Shown here piece by piece: positions 40,768 through 49,255 of a stretch of 64,000 nucleotides of DNA. Source of the stretch: DAHUYF01 sp035945115 (GTDB lineage Bacteria; Pseudomonadota; Alphaproteobacteria; ATCC43930; CGMCC-115725). Each line of letters opens with the position of its first letter. The first letter of the stretch is position 1. Below the pieces are notes generated by a model. That model ran no database searches. It was not told the origin of the DNA and saw only the letters and a program-made list of their open reading frames with translations. The DNA is taken from the NCBI GenBank assembly GCA_035945115.1, contig DASZAN010000167.1:1-64000 (forward strand). The letters are read 5' to 3'. The position numbers were made by a program, and so were the translations under genes.

Positions 40768-41940
40768 ATGCCGTCGCTGCCGCAAGCCGACCTCGTCCTG
40801 CGCAAGGGAATCGACAATGGAGATGTTCCCGGCGTCGTTGCCACCGCAGCGACGCGCGAGGGGACGATTTATGAAGGCGCCTTCGGCCGCCGCGCGCTGC
40901 CGGAAGGGCCGCAGATGACGGTCGATTCGGTGTTCTGGATCGCCTCGATGACGAAGGCCATCACCTCGACGGCGGCGATGCAGCTCGCCGAGCGCGGCAA
41001 GCTCGCGCTCGACAGCCCCATCCGCGAGGTGCTGCCGGAATTGGCGCATCCCCAGGTGCTCGAAGGCTTCGACGCTGCGGGCGAGCCCAAGCTGCGTCCC
41101 GCCAAGCGGCCGATCACGCTCCGCCATCTCATCACCCACACGGCCGGCTTCGGCTACGACATCTGGAACCCGGACCTCCTCCGCTATGAAGAGAAGAAGG
41201 GCATTCCCGGCATCATCTCGTGCGAGAACAAGGCGCTTACGATGCCGCTTACCTTTGATCCTGGCGACAAGTGGGAATACGGCATCAACATCGACTGGAT
41301 CGGCAAGGCGGTGGAGCGCGTGAGCGGTCAGAAGCTCGGGGATTATTTCCGCGACAATCTTTTCGGCCCGCTTGGGATGAAGGACACGAGCTTCAAGATC
41401 ACGGACAGCCAGCGCGCCAAGCTGGTCGGCATGAATGCGCGCGATGCCGACGGCGCGCTCGCGCCCATGCCCTTCGAGATTCCGCAAGAGCCCGAATTCC
41501 AGATGGGCGGCGGCGGCCTCTACGGTACCGCTTCCGACTACCTCGCCTTCACCCGCATGTTCTTGAACGAGGGGCGCGGCCCTGACGGCAAGCCGGTGCT
41601 GAAGCCCGAGACGGCGAAGGCGGCGGCGCAGAACCAGATGGGCGACATCAATGTGCGCCTCTTGAAGACGGCGATCCCGCCCTACTCCAACGACGCCGAA
41701 TTCTTCCCGGGCATGGTGAAGAAATGGGGCCTGGGCTTCATGATCAGCACCGAGCGCGTGCCGGGCGGCCGTAGCGCCGGCAGCTTGGCCTGGGCGGGTC
41801 TCGGCAACACCTATTTCTGGATCGACCCCGCCGCCGGCATCGCCGGCGTCATCCTGATGCAGCTCGTGCCCTTCGCCGATGCGAAGGCGCTCGCGCTCTT
41901 CGCCAAGTTCGAGAACGCCGTCTACGCCTCGCGCGCCTAG
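40768..41940 (+). CDS. Beta-lactamase-fold serine hydrolase (class C/EstB-like)
   Basis: A 390-aa enzyme with the catalytic SxxK as SMTKAITSTAAMQ near residue 65, the YxN motif as WEYGINIDWIGKAVE near 170, and HTAGFGYD. The last residue set (the KTG-like third motif) is replaced by a loop near GGRSAGSLAWAGLGNTYFW, typical of esterase-type family members. No signal peptide is present, so it is cytosolic and more likely an esterase or peptidase than a resistance enzyme. GGGAGG lies six bases before the ATG. Confidence 0.88.
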   Translation: MPSLPQADLVLRKGIDNGDVPGVVATAATREGTIYEGAFGRRALPEGPQMTVDSVFWIASMTKAITSTAAMQLAERGKLALDSPIREVLPELAHPQVLEGFDAAGEPKLRPAKRPITLRHLITHTAGFGYDIWNPDLLRYEEKKGIPGIISCENKALTMPLTFDPGDKWEYGINIDWIGKAVERVSGQKLGDYFRDNLFGPLGMKDTSFKITDSQRAKLVGMNARDADGALAPMPFEIPQEPEFQMGGGGLYGTASDYLAFTRMFLNEGRGPDGKPVLKPETAKAAAQNQMGDINVRLLKTAIPPYSNDAEFFPGMVKKWGLGFMISTERVPGGRSAGSLAWAGLGNTYFWIDPAAGIAGVILMQLVPFADAKALALFAKFENAVYASRA

Positions 41941-41966
41941 CAGTTCGGTCAGATCCTTCCGCCGTA

Positions 41967-41988
41967 CCCCCGGGGATTAACCCGGGGG
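41967..41988. terminator. Hairpin between converging genes
   Basis: CCCCCGGG (41967-41974) and CCCGGGGG (41981-41988) form an 8-bp GC-only stem, loop GATTAA. No T-run follows on either strand, so it may be a 3'-end-stabilising or Rho-assisted structure shared by the converging hydrolase and regulator genes. Confidence 0.45.
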
Positions 41989-42043
41989 ATGGTGCGAAGC
42001 GCCGCGTCGCGAAGAACGCGCTGCAGACTTGCAGGGTATCTCG

Positions 42044-42349
42044 TCATCCCGACGCGCCGCGGGCGTCGAGGATCTCGCGGAGATAGGCGACATGCTCGGT
42101 GAAGGCGCGGCGCCCCGCAGGCGTCGCCTTGATGCGGGTCTGTGGCTTCTTGCCAACGAAGAGCTTCTCGATGGTGACATAGCCCGCGCGCTCGAGCGTA
42201 TCGAGATGCGCGCCGAGATTGCCATCGGTGGCGCCGACCAGCCCCTTGAGGCGCGTGAATTCGAGCGCCGTCTCGGGATGCAGCACATTGAGCGCCGTCA
42301 TGATCTTGAGCCGCATCGACTGATGGATGGTCTCGTTCGCACCGTTCAT
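42044..42349 (-). CDS. Winged-helix regulator (HTH_34/ArsR-like)
   Basis: A 101-aa protein: MRLKIMTALNVLHPETALEF, the recognition-helix region LVGATDGNLGAHLDTLERAG, and a wing KLFVGKKPQTRIKATPAGRR. This is the small winged-helix type normally encoded next to a membrane protein, as here, and often controlling the operon it ends. It is the last gene of the run that begins with the ABC ATPase at 47248. It starts five bases after the membrane protein gene. Confidence 0.82.
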   Translation of the reverse strand: MNGANETIHQSMRLKIMTALNVLHPETALEFTRLKGLVGATDGNLGAHLDTLERAGYVTIEKLFVGKKPQTRIKATPAGRRAFTEHVAYLREILDARGASG

Positions 42350-42354
42350 CGCGA

Positions 42355-42915
42355 TCAGCCCATCCGCCGCAGCCACAGGCCGCTCGCGATCAAACCGCCG
42401 CCGACCGATACCGCAAGCCAGAGCGGATACCAGGGGCCGCTCCAGACATAGCCGATGACGATCAATGCCGTGACGGTGAGGCCGCTCAGCAGGAAGAACC
42501 GGCCGAGCCAGATACCCGCCAGGAAATGACAGAACATGACGAGCGTGGGCCAAAACGCTTCCATCTGCCGATCGCTGATCGGGGAGATCAGCCACGCCAG
42601 GACGAGACCGAAGCCAATCAGCGCGAGCTGAGCGTATCCCAGCCGTTGGCCGAGCTTGCTGTCGCGCGAGGACGGTGCGCGTCGCACGCGCCGCAAGGCA
42701 AAGCTGCCGCTGACGCCGGCCGCGGCTACCACGATCCAGCCGAGCCTCGCATGCTCCGGCGACAAGAAGCACCAGAGATAGCCGCAGAAGACCAGCGCGC
42801 CCCACCAAATGAATTGGAAGCTGCTGTGGTCGTAGGTGATCGCCTGGTAGGTAAGTCGCTCGACCGCGGCGATGTCGTCGAGCGATGTCCTGGCGTCGTT
42901 CGGGTCGATGGTCAT
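42355..42915 (-). CDS. Membrane protein of unknown function, paired with winged-helix regulator
   Basis: A 186-aa protein. A 30-residue acidic head (DPNDARTSLDDIAAVERLTY) is followed by about six hydrophobic spans, for example FIWWGALVFCGYLWCFLSPE, GWIVVAAAGVSGSFALRRVR, YAQLALIGFGLVLAWLISPI and TLVMFCHFLAGIWLGRFFLL. No domain name is recognised. GAGGGAG precedes the ATG. Such membrane protein/winged-helix pairs are common in alphaproteobacteria; the membrane protein may relay an envelope signal. Confidence 0.75.
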   Translation of the reverse strand: MTIDPNDARTSLDDIAAVERLTYQAITYDHSSFQFIWWGALVFCGYLWCFLSPEHARLGWIVVAAAGVSGSFALRRVRRAPSSRDSKLGQRLGYAQLALIGFGLVLAWLISPISDRQMEAFWPTLVMFCHFLAGIWLGRFFLLSGLTVTALIVIGYVWSGPWYPLWLAVSVGGGLIASGLWLRRMG

Positions 42916-42941
42916 GCGCGGCGCTCCCTCTTCGCCCGGGA

Positions 42942-44351
42942 TCAGTAATAGCGTGCGATCTTGAGGATCGCGGTCGCGCTCTGGGGAAGGCTGCCCTGGG
43001 CCGAGCGACCGCGGCCGAAAGTCGCCGCCACGAGCGCGCCGATGCTCCAGGTGTCGGAAAGCGCGTAATCGGCGGTCGCCTGCGTCAGGGTCGAGCCGTC
43101 CTGCAGATCGACGCTGGCGAAGGCCGTCAGCTCGAGATGCGGCACGAAAGCGTCCACCCAGTCGGCGCGGAAGAAGGCAGCGTGCGTGGTGGTGGGCTCC
43201 TGCTGCTCCGCCGCATAGCCGCGAATGAACCACAGTGCCGCGCGGACGGGTGGCGTGCTCAGCCCCGACGTGCCGGTCGCGAACCAGTTGTGCCAATCCC
43301 GGAGCGAGAAGCCTGCCTGGTGGAATTGGTATTCGACATTGAACACGACCTTCGATTCGGTGGTGTAGGAGCCGCCGGCCGAGAGATCGTTCTGGAAATG
43401 CCGGCGCGGATCCAACGGCAGCACGTTCGGCACGTTGCCGGGGATCGTGCCGGTATCGACGCCGTAGCGCAGCGCGTCGGCGATGAGGCTGGTGCGCCGG
43501 CCTCCGGCCCATTCCGCATAGAGGATGGTGCTCTTGCCGACGCTTTCGGCGAGATTCGCGCCGAACTCGGTTCGGTTGCCTTCGTGATAGACGAGCAGCT
43601 CCGGGCTCAGATCGCCGACGATGGTTGCGCCGCCTTTGAGGAGAAAACGGTCATGCGCATTGGTGCGGTCGAACATCGGGTTGAGGCTCGGCAGCGTGGT
43701 CGCGGTATAGACGCGGCTCGGGCTGTAGAGGGCGGGCGCGAAGGCGACCAGAGCGGAACCGCCTTCGCCGATATGCTGCCCCGTCACCATGACCGTGCCG
43801 AGACGGTCCTCGCGCAGGATCGCCGGATCGGCCGAGAGCGGCTCAACCACGGCGCGCGTCTTGAAGAAATCGGTCGGGTTGAAGCCCGCGGCGACACCGT
43901 TCTTGAGGTTGATTCGTCCGGCGTCGAGATAGTCGCCGGGGAGCGTCTGCCAGCTCACGAAGCCTTCACGGAACTCGTTGCGTACCGTCTGGCGCGTCGG
44001 GAAATTTTCCCGGTCCTCCGCTTGCAGGTTGAAGCGATCGCTGAGGCCGAGCGTCGCGCCGGCGCCGAGCAGCCATTCCTTGCGGCCATCCAGGAAAAGC
44101 CGCTCCTGCCAGTCGGGACCCGTGGGCGGCGGCGGCGCCACGACCGTGGTGCGAAAACTATCGAGTGTCAGCGCGTTTTCGAGATAGATGCGCTGACGCA
44201 GATCGCGCGTCGGCTCGTCGGCGGCGGGTCGCTCGGTGGGCGCACGCACGCTTTCGGGAATGAGCTCGAGATCCTTGTTCTCGTCCGCCCAGGCCGGCGC
44301 CGCGGTCAGCGCGAGGAGGAGCGGCAGGATAGGGGCGGCGCGCGCCGTCAT
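42942..44351 (-). CDS. Outer-membrane beta-barrel-like protein, unknown
   Basis: A 469-aa exported protein. The signal peptide MTARAAPILPLLLALTAAPA is cleaved before DENKDLELIP. The rest has alternating aromatic/polar strands without transmembrane helices (LLGAGATLGLSDRFNLQAED, FVSWQTLPGDYLDAGRINLK, KSTILYAEWAGGRRTSLIAD) and ends ATAILKIARYY with a C-terminal aromatic residue, a Bam-targeting feature of outer-membrane barrels. Text NGVAAGFNPTDFFKTRAVVE resembles proteins that accompany LolA-like/ABC exporters. It overlaps the LolA-like gene by four bases and so is translated with it. Substrate unknown. Confidence 0.72.
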   Translation of the reverse strand: MTARAAPILPLLLALTAAPAWADENKDLELIPESVRAPTERPAADEPTRDLRQRIYLENALTLDSFRTTVVAPPPPTGPDWQERLFLDGRKEWLLGAGATLGLSDRFNLQAEDRENFPTRQTVRNEFREGFVSWQTLPGDYLDAGRINLKNGVAAGFNPTDFFKTRAVVEPLSADPAILREDRLGTVMVTGQHIGEGGSALVAFAPALYSPSRVYTATTLPSLNPMFDRTNAHDRFLLKGGATIVGDLSPELLVYHEGNRTEFGANLAESVGKSTILYAEWAGGRRTSLIADALRYGVDTGTIPGNVPNVLPLDPRRHFQNDLSAGGSYTTESKVVFNVEYQFHQAGFSLRDWHNWFATGTSGLSTPPVRAALWFIRGYAAEQQEPTTTHAAFFRADWVDAFVPHLELTAFASVDLQDGSTLTQATADYALSDTWSIGALVAATFGRGRSAQGSLPQSATAILKIARYY

Positions 44352-45127
44352 TCGATGCGAAGCCGCGGCAGGTAGTCGCGCTGGAACCAGGTCTCGGGGA
44401 TTTCTTGGAACTGGTAGTCGCCGAAGACGAGCTTGGTGACGAGCGCGCTGTCGACCGCATCGATGATGATGGCCTCGGTCGGGCGGATGCCTCCTAGCCG
44501 CTCGACGAAGGCGCGGTAATAGAGGATCTTCAGCAGTCTTCCGCTATCGGAATAGAACTTGCCCTTGATCGGGTAATAGGTGCCTTTCTCGATCCAGTAT
44601 TCGACGCGGTTGTATGTTGCATGCTCGTTGGCCGCCTTCATGTCGAGGTGCCAGCAGTCATGCGCCTGCCGCTGGCTGTCCTGGATGCTTTCGGCGCCGA
44701 TCAGCGTGCCGGTGTAGTCCTGCGCGAGGTTGACGGTGAGCACGTCGCCGATCGAGGCTTGGCCGATGAGGCGCTGCTGCGGCGAGATGCGTACGCTTGC
44801 CTTCGATGCCGGGTCGTAGAACCACAGCACCGTGCCGTCGAGCAGCGCCATCTTCCCGGCATCGCGCGCCGGCTCGATGTAGCGCACGAGATCGCGGAAT
44901 TGTCCGCTCGCGGCATCGACCTTGGCGTAGACCACCAGCGTGCTGCTGTTGCGCGCGCTCCCCGAGACATATTCGGTGAGCGTGTTGGTGACGCGGAAGG
45001 GCTTCCCCGGGTTCCGCACCTTGTCGGATGCGGCGATGATCTCCTGTGCGCTCTGCGCCGCGGCAGAAGCCGCGACGGCGAAGAGCATGAGAGCGGCAAG
45101 AGCGAGGGCGGATGCGGTGCGGGTCAT
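44348..45127 (-). CDS. Outer-membrane lipoprotein-sorting-like protein (LolA_like, DUF4292-type)
   Basis: A 259-aa periplasmic protein with signal peptide (SALALAALMLFAVAASAAAQ). The LolA/LolB-like half-barrel pattern is visible: ASDKVRNPGKPFRVTNTLTE, LVRYIEPARDAGKMALLDGT, LWFYDPASKASVRISPQQRL, then WHLDMKAANEHATYNRVEYW and YYPIKGKFYSDSGRLLKILY. Such proteins are presumed to carry a lipid or lipoprotein between membranes. It sits between the FtsX permease and the outer-membrane protein with tight spacing (8-base gap and 4-base overlap). ATG 45127 follows GAGG. Confidence 0.8.
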   Translation of the reverse strand: MTRTASALALAALMLFAVAASAAAQSAQEIIAASDKVRNPGKPFRVTNTLTEYVSGSARNSSTLVVYAKVDAASGQFRDLVRYIEPARDAGKMALLDGTVLWFYDPASKASVRISPQQRLIGQASIGDVLTVNLAQDYTGTLIGAESIQDSQRQAHDCWHLDMKAANEHATYNRVEYWIEKGTYYPIKGKFYSDSGRLLKILYYRAFVERLGGIRPTEAIIIDAVDSALVTKLVFGDYQFQEIPETWFQRDYLPRLRIE

Positions 45128-45134
45128 GCGCGCC

Positions 45135-46535
45135 TCATACATGGCGGAGCGCGTCGACCACGGGGAGCTTGGCGGCGCGATTGGCGGGGATGAGCGCCGC
45201 GATGGTCGCCACCAGCACAAGCCCGAGCCAAGTGCCGATGAAAAGCGCGGGGCTCTCGAGATAGAGCCCGAGGGGAACGGAATTGGCATTGCCCGGCGGC
45301 GTCCAAGTGAGACCGGAGCGGTTGACGATTGCCGCAACGATGACGGCGAGCACCACGCCGAGGCTGGCGCCGATCACGCCGAGCATCGAGCCTTCGAGCA
45401 GGAACTGGCGGCGGATGCCGGAGCGGCGGACGCCCATGGCGCGCGTCGTGCCGATCTCGTTGGTGCGCTCCATCACCGCCATGGTCATGGTGTTGACCAC
45501 CGTGAAGAGCACGATGACGCCGATGATCACGGTGATGAAGAGGAAGATGGAGCGGAAGAAGGTGAGGGTCTGGTTGTAGTTGGGCGTGAGCTCCGCGAAA
45601 TCGCGCGTCTCGAGCGGCAGCCCCTTCTCCTTGAAGAGCGCGGCGAGCCGGGCGCGCGCGGCTGGCATGTCCTCGCTGCGATGGAGCTGCAGCACAATGC
45701 CGGTCACCTTGTGCTCGCCGCGGCCATAGAGCAGCTGCTGGGCAAGCGCCAAATGCATGCCGATGTAGTTGTCGTCGAACTCCTTGACGCCTTGCGGATC
45801 GGCGCCGGCGAGATAGAGGCTCACGACATTGGGCGCGCCGCCGGCCGTCGCGGCCAGCAGGTCGATATGCGGCATGCCGCGCACCGCATCGGGCGAGCGA
45901 TCGAGATCGCCGGCGACCAGCGCGCTGAAATCCTCCTGGGGCGCGTCCGCCGCGGCAAGCTTGCGGGTGGTGGATGTCGGCGGCGTCGGACAATTGGCGA
46001 TCTTGAGCGGGCCGCAGAGATTGAGGATGCGCGCGAGCCCGACGCCGATCAGGCCGCGCGTCTCGTCGTCATCGGCGAGGCGGAGATCCGGCAGGTAGGG
46101 GCTGGCGATGCGGAACTGGTCCCATTGGCGCATGCGCTCGCGGGCGGAGGGAACGACACCAATGCCGAGGAATGTCTTGGCGGCATCGTTCTCGCCCTGG
46201 AAATTGCCGGCGATGCCGAAGAGCGACAGCGTCGGCGTGACGACGTTGAGCATCGGCTTCAAGGTCGGATCATCAGCGATGAGCGCCAGCACCGATTTGT
46301 AGTCGTCAATGCCGTAGGCCGCGGGGTTGCCGGCGCCGTAGAGGAAATAGCCGTCGCGGAAGACGGTGAAGTGGCCGCGCCCGCGCACCACCTGCGTCTG
46401 GAAGCCGGCGAAGATGAAGCTCTGGAAGGTGCCGAAGACGAGCAGCGCCAGCGCGCCCACGGCAATCGCAAGCCCAGTCACCGCCGAGCGGCGGCGGTTG
46501 CGCAGGATGTTGCGCAGCCCGACCTTGAACAGCAT
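45135..46535 (-). CDS. FtsX-like ABC transporter permease
   Basis: A 466-aa LolC/MacB-type permease. One N-terminal helix (SAVTGLAIAVGALALLVFGT) is followed by a large periplasmic domain of about 270 residues. Three C-terminal helices follow (FITVIIGVIVLFTVVNTMTM, LEGSMLGVIGASLGVVLAVI, FIGTWLGLVLVATIAALIPA) with the coupling segment ERTNEIGTTRAMGVRRSGIR. The ATG overlaps the ATPase stop (TGATG); a GTG one codon earlier is possible. It should homodimerise and work with the ATPase of 46535-47248 to extract a substrate for the LolA-like protein. Confidence 0.88.
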   Translation of the reverse strand: MLFKVGLRNILRNRRRSAVTGLAIAVGALALLVFGTFQSFIFAGFQTQVVRGRGHFTVFRDGYFLYGAGNPAAYGIDDYKSVLALIADDPTLKPMLNVVTPTLSLFGIAGNFQGENDAAKTFLGIGVVPSARERMRQWDQFRIASPYLPDLRLADDDETRGLIGVGLARILNLCGPLKIANCPTPPTSTTRKLAAADAPQEDFSALVAGDLDRSPDAVRGMPHIDLLAATAGGAPNVVSLYLAGADPQGVKEFDDNYIGMHLALAQQLLYGRGEHKVTGIVLQLHRSEDMPAARARLAALFKEKGLPLETRDFAELTPNYNQTLTFFRSIFLFITVIIGVIVLFTVVNTMTMAVMERTNEIGTTRAMGVRRSGIRRQFLLEGSMLGVIGASLGVVLAVIVAAIVNRSGLTWTPPGNANSVPLGLYLESPALFIGTWLGLVLVATIAALIPANRAAKLPVVDALRHV

Positions 46536-47248
46536 CACGGGGCACCTCCCGGAGGGCGCGCGCCGATCAACTCGCCGTCGCGGATGGTGAAGGTCTCATC
46601 GGCATGCGAGATGAGCTGCGGATCATGCGTCGAGAAGATGAAGGTGGTCGCGAACTCCGCCTGGACGCGGTGCATGAGCTCGATGATCTGCGCGCCCGTG
46701 CGGGTATCGAGGTTGGCGGTGGGCTCGTCGGCGAGCACGATCTCCGGATGCTTCACGAGGGCGCGGGCGATGGCGACGCGCTGCTTCTGGCCGCCGGAAA
46801 GCTCGTTCGGCCGCTGCTTTTCCTGCTCGTCGAGACCGACGGCGTTCAACATGGCGAGCGTGCGCTCGTGCCGCTCCTTGGCCGGCGTTCCCACCAGCAG
46901 CAGCGGGTACTCGACATTCTCATAGGCCGAGAGCACCGGGATCAGGCTGAAGCCCTGGAAGATGAAGCCGATGTTGCGCGCGCGGAAATCCGACAACGCA
47001 TTGTCGCCGAGCCGGCCCACCGCCTCGCCGCAGACTTCGACCGTGCCCGATGTCGGCACGTCGATGCAGCCGATGAGATTGAGCAGCGTCGTTTTGCCGC
47101 TGCCGGATGGGCCGACCACCATTGAGAAGCGATGCCGCGGGATATCGAGGCTGATGCCCTTGAGCGCGGCCACCGCCACCGCCCCGGTGGCATAGGTCTT
47201 GGACAACCCCCTCAGCCTTACGACCGGCTCTTCCGCGCTGGCGTTCAT
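46535..47248 (-). CDS. LolD/MacB-type ABC transporter ATP-binding protein
   Basis: A 237-aa ATPase with Walker A GPSGSGKTTLLNLIGC, the MacB/LolD-type Q-loop FQGFSLIPVLSAYENVEYPL, signature LSGGQKQRVAIARAL and Walker B IVLADEPTANLD, ending in IFSTHDPQLISHADE. It is the first gene of the envelope operon and follows a paired-palindrome operator by 17 bases. AAAGG precedes the ATG. It is LolD-like but lies outside the usual lolCDE setting. Confidence 0.9.
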   Translation of the reverse strand: MNASAEEPVVRLRGLSKTYATGAVAVAALKGISLDIPRHRFSMVVGPSGSGKTTLLNLIGCIDVPTSGTVEVCGEAVGRLGDNALSDFRARNIGFIFQGFSLIPVLSAYENVEYPLLLVGTPAKERHERTLAMLNAVGLDEQEKQRPNELSGGQKQRVAIARALVKHPEIVLADEPTANLDTRTGAQIIELMHRVQAEFATTFIFSTHDPQLISHADETFTIRDGELIGARPPGGAP

Positions 47249-47264
47249 GAGTTGCCTTTTTCGA

Positions 47265-47293
47265 CAGAATACTCTGGACTACAGAGCACTCTG
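47265..47293 (-). promoter_or_regulatory. Paired operator before the envelope ABC operon
   Basis: Two 12-bp palindromes, CAGAATACTCTG (47265-47276) and CAGAGCACTCTG (47282-47293), each CAGA-N4-TCTG, are spaced 17 bp centre to centre. They lie 17-45 bases before the ATPase start. The arrangement fits a dimer-of-dimers repressor, such as a TetR- or winged-helix-type protein. The operon's own winged-helix gene at 42044 is the obvious candidate. Confidence 0.65.
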
Positions 47294-47441
47294 ATTCTTT
47301 ATCACGGCGTAAGGGCTTGTGCAAGGGCAATCCGCTGCTGTCTGCACCCGGGCTTGTCCCTGGATTATTCTTGCTCGTCCGGCCGGTCCGCGCCGCACCA
47401 CATGAAGGAAAGCGGGCGACGCCATCGTCGGCGCGATGACA

Positions 47442-48380
47442 CTAGCGACCCGCGAAAAATCCGAGCACCGTGCCGAGCGTCAGCACCGAGAGCAGGTTCG
47501 ACAGCACCACCGCGCTCGCAGATTGCGCAACATAGAGTTGGTAGCGCTGCGCCATGATGAAGGCGTTCATGCCGATGGGCAGCGCCGCCGCCATGGTGAC
47601 GACAGCAAGATCGAGTGGCGCCAAGCCGAGGGCGCGGGCGAAGAGCCACACGGCGACGGGCTGCGCCACGAGCTTCAACGCGACGAGAAATGCGATGTCG
47701 CCGAGATCCGCCGCCAGGCGAAAGCCCGCGAGCGAGGCGCCCAAGGCGAAGAGCGCGCAGGGGCTCGCGCCGTCGGCCAAGAGGTCGATGAGGCGCGTGA
47801 GTGCGGTCGGGAGAGCGAGACCGGCCTCGCGCCAGAAAAAGCCCGCGACGATCGCCATGATGATGGGGTTGGTGACGAGCGCCTTGAGGACGGCGCGGAT
47901 GCTCCGCCCCAGCGCGGCACCGCCGCGCCAGCCGCCGAGCTCGATGACGATGGTGGCGAGCGTCAGGAGAATGACCGATTGCAGCGCGATCACGAGCGCC
48001 ATCGCGTGCATGCCTTGCGGTCCGAATGCGGCGAGCACCAGCGGCACGCCCATCTGCACGCTGTTGCCGAAGGAGGCATTGACGCCCACCACGCCCTGCT
48101 CGCTCAAGCTCATGCCGAAGCGCAAGCGCGCGAGCAGCATGCCCAGCACGAAGAGAATGACGGCGCCGCCGAAGAAGGCGGCGATGATGGCGCAGCCGCC
48201 GCTCTCGCCGGGCGGCGGTGTCGCCGTGCTGCGGAAGAGCAGCGCCGGCAGCGCCACGTAATAGACGAAGCTGCCGAGCCCGCGCACGCCCTCGGTCTTG
48301 AGCAAAGGCGTCCGCGCCATGCCGTAGCCGATGGCGATAAGGCCGAACACCGGCAGCAAAATGCCGAAAACGATGAACAT
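47442..48380 (-). CDS. AEC-family transporter (auxin efflux carrier-like permease)
   Basis: A 312-aa integral membrane protein with about ten spans: MFIVFGILLPVFGLIAIGYG at the start, SFVYYVALPALLFRSTAT, NASFGNSVQMGVPLVLAAFG and the final LSNLLSVLTLGTVLGFFAGR. This is the bacterial AEC fold used for malonate, malate and related anion export. The ATG at 48380 gives the normal family start; no strong ribosome-binding site precedes it. It is transcribed toward the envelope operon but is separated from it by 150 bp with the operator. Confidence 0.85.
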   Translation of the reverse strand: MFIVFGILLPVFGLIAIGYGMARTPLLKTEGVRGLGSFVYYVALPALLFRSTATPPPGESGGCAIIAAFFGGAVILFVLGMLLARLRFGMSLSEQGVVGVNASFGNSVQMGVPLVLAAFGPQGMHAMALVIALQSVILLTLATIVIELGGWRGGAALGRSIRAVLKALVTNPIIMAIVAGFFWREAGLALPTALTRLIDLLADGASPCALFALGASLAGFRLAADLGDIAFLVALKLVAQPVAVWLFARALGLAPLDLAVVTMAAALPIGMNAFIMAQRYQLYVAQSASAVVLSNLLSVLTLGTVLGFFAGR

Positions 48381-48506
48381 GCGAGGACGCGGGATAGCTC
48401 GCGTGGCGCGATGCGGCAAACGGCCATGCAACCTGTCATTCGCATGGCCAACCGGGCTGTCGCGCGATAAACTTGCATCGCGCGCCGATTGCAAGGGACC
48501 TCACCG

Positions 48507-49187
48507 ATGCTTTCCATGGCGCTCGCCGCACTCTTCTGGATCGCGCTGCATCTCGTGATCGCAGGACCGTTGCGCATCTCGCTCGCGGAGCGCCTTGGCG
48601 AAAAGGGCTTTCGCGGCCTTTTCTCACTCTTGAGCCTCGGAGGACTAATCTGGCTCATCCGCGCGTATCGCCTCGCGGATTTCGTTCCGTTGTGGGGACA
48701 CTTGCCGGGGGCGCGTTCGCTCGCGATCGTCCTCGTGCTCGTCGCCTTCGTGCTGCTGGTGTTCAGCATCGCCCCCAGCAATCCCACGCTCGTACGGGCT
48801 GATGCGACCTTCAAAGGCGACCTCGCCGCCACCGGCATCTTCCGCATCACGCGCCATCCCGGTCTATGCGCCTTCGCGCTTTGGGCCGCGGCCCATCTCT
48901 ATGCCAATGGCGATCTCGCCTCGCTGTTGCTCTTCGGCGCCATTCTCGTCACGGCACTGAACGGCATGGCGTCGATCGACCGCAAACGGCAGCGCGCCAT
49001 GGGGGCGCGCTGGGAGGCGTTTGCCGCACAGACCTCGCGCATCCCCTTTGCCGCCATCATCGCCGGCCGCAACGAGCTTCGTCTCGCCGAGCTCTCGCTC
49101 TGGCGCGCGGCGCTCGGCGTCATGCTCTTCCTCGCCGCGCTTTTTCTCCACGGCTTGGTCTTGGGCGTGTCGCTAATTGCCGGCTGA
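48507..49187 (+). CDS. NnrU-family membrane protein
   Basis: A 226-aa protein with seven or so hydrophobic segments, diagnostic NnrU text TGIFRITRHPGLCAFALWAA (the RxxRHP motif of methyltransferase-like membrane proteins) and MASIDRKRQRAMGARWEAFA. NnrU was named from nitric-oxide-linked gene clusters; its biochemical role is unclear and no denitrification gene is here. AAGGG lies nine bases before the ATG at 48507. Confidence 0.88.
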   Translation: MLSMALAALFWIALHLVIAGPLRISLAERLGEKGFRGLFSLLSLGGLIWLIRAYRLADFVPLWGHLPGARSLAIVLVLVAFVLLVFSIAPSNPTLVRADATFKGDLAATGIFRITRHPGLCAFALWAAAHLYANGDLASLLLFGAILVTALNGMASIDRKRQRAMGARWEAFAAQTSRIPFAAIIAGRNELRLAELSLWRAALGVMLFLAALFLHGLVLGVSLIAG

Positions 49188-49190
49188 GGC

Positions 49191-49216
49191 GGAACCGCGG
49201 CCAGGGCGCCATCGTT
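49191..49216 (+). promoter_or_regulatory. EcfG (general stress sigma factor)-type promoter
   Basis: GGAAC at 49191-49195 and CGTTA starting 49213 are exactly 17 bases apart, matching the alphaproteobacterial EcfG consensus GGAAC-N16/17-CGTT. It lies 40 bases before the lipoprotein gene at 49256. Confidence 0.68.
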
Positions 49217-49255
49217 ACGGGCGAGAGGTCACCGACAGCGATGGAGCCCTTTCCC

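Noticed and set aside
44940..46925. A 661-codon plus-strand open frame across the FtsX/LolA-like region
   Set aside because: Antisense to three well-defined, overlapping minus-strand genes with clear domains.
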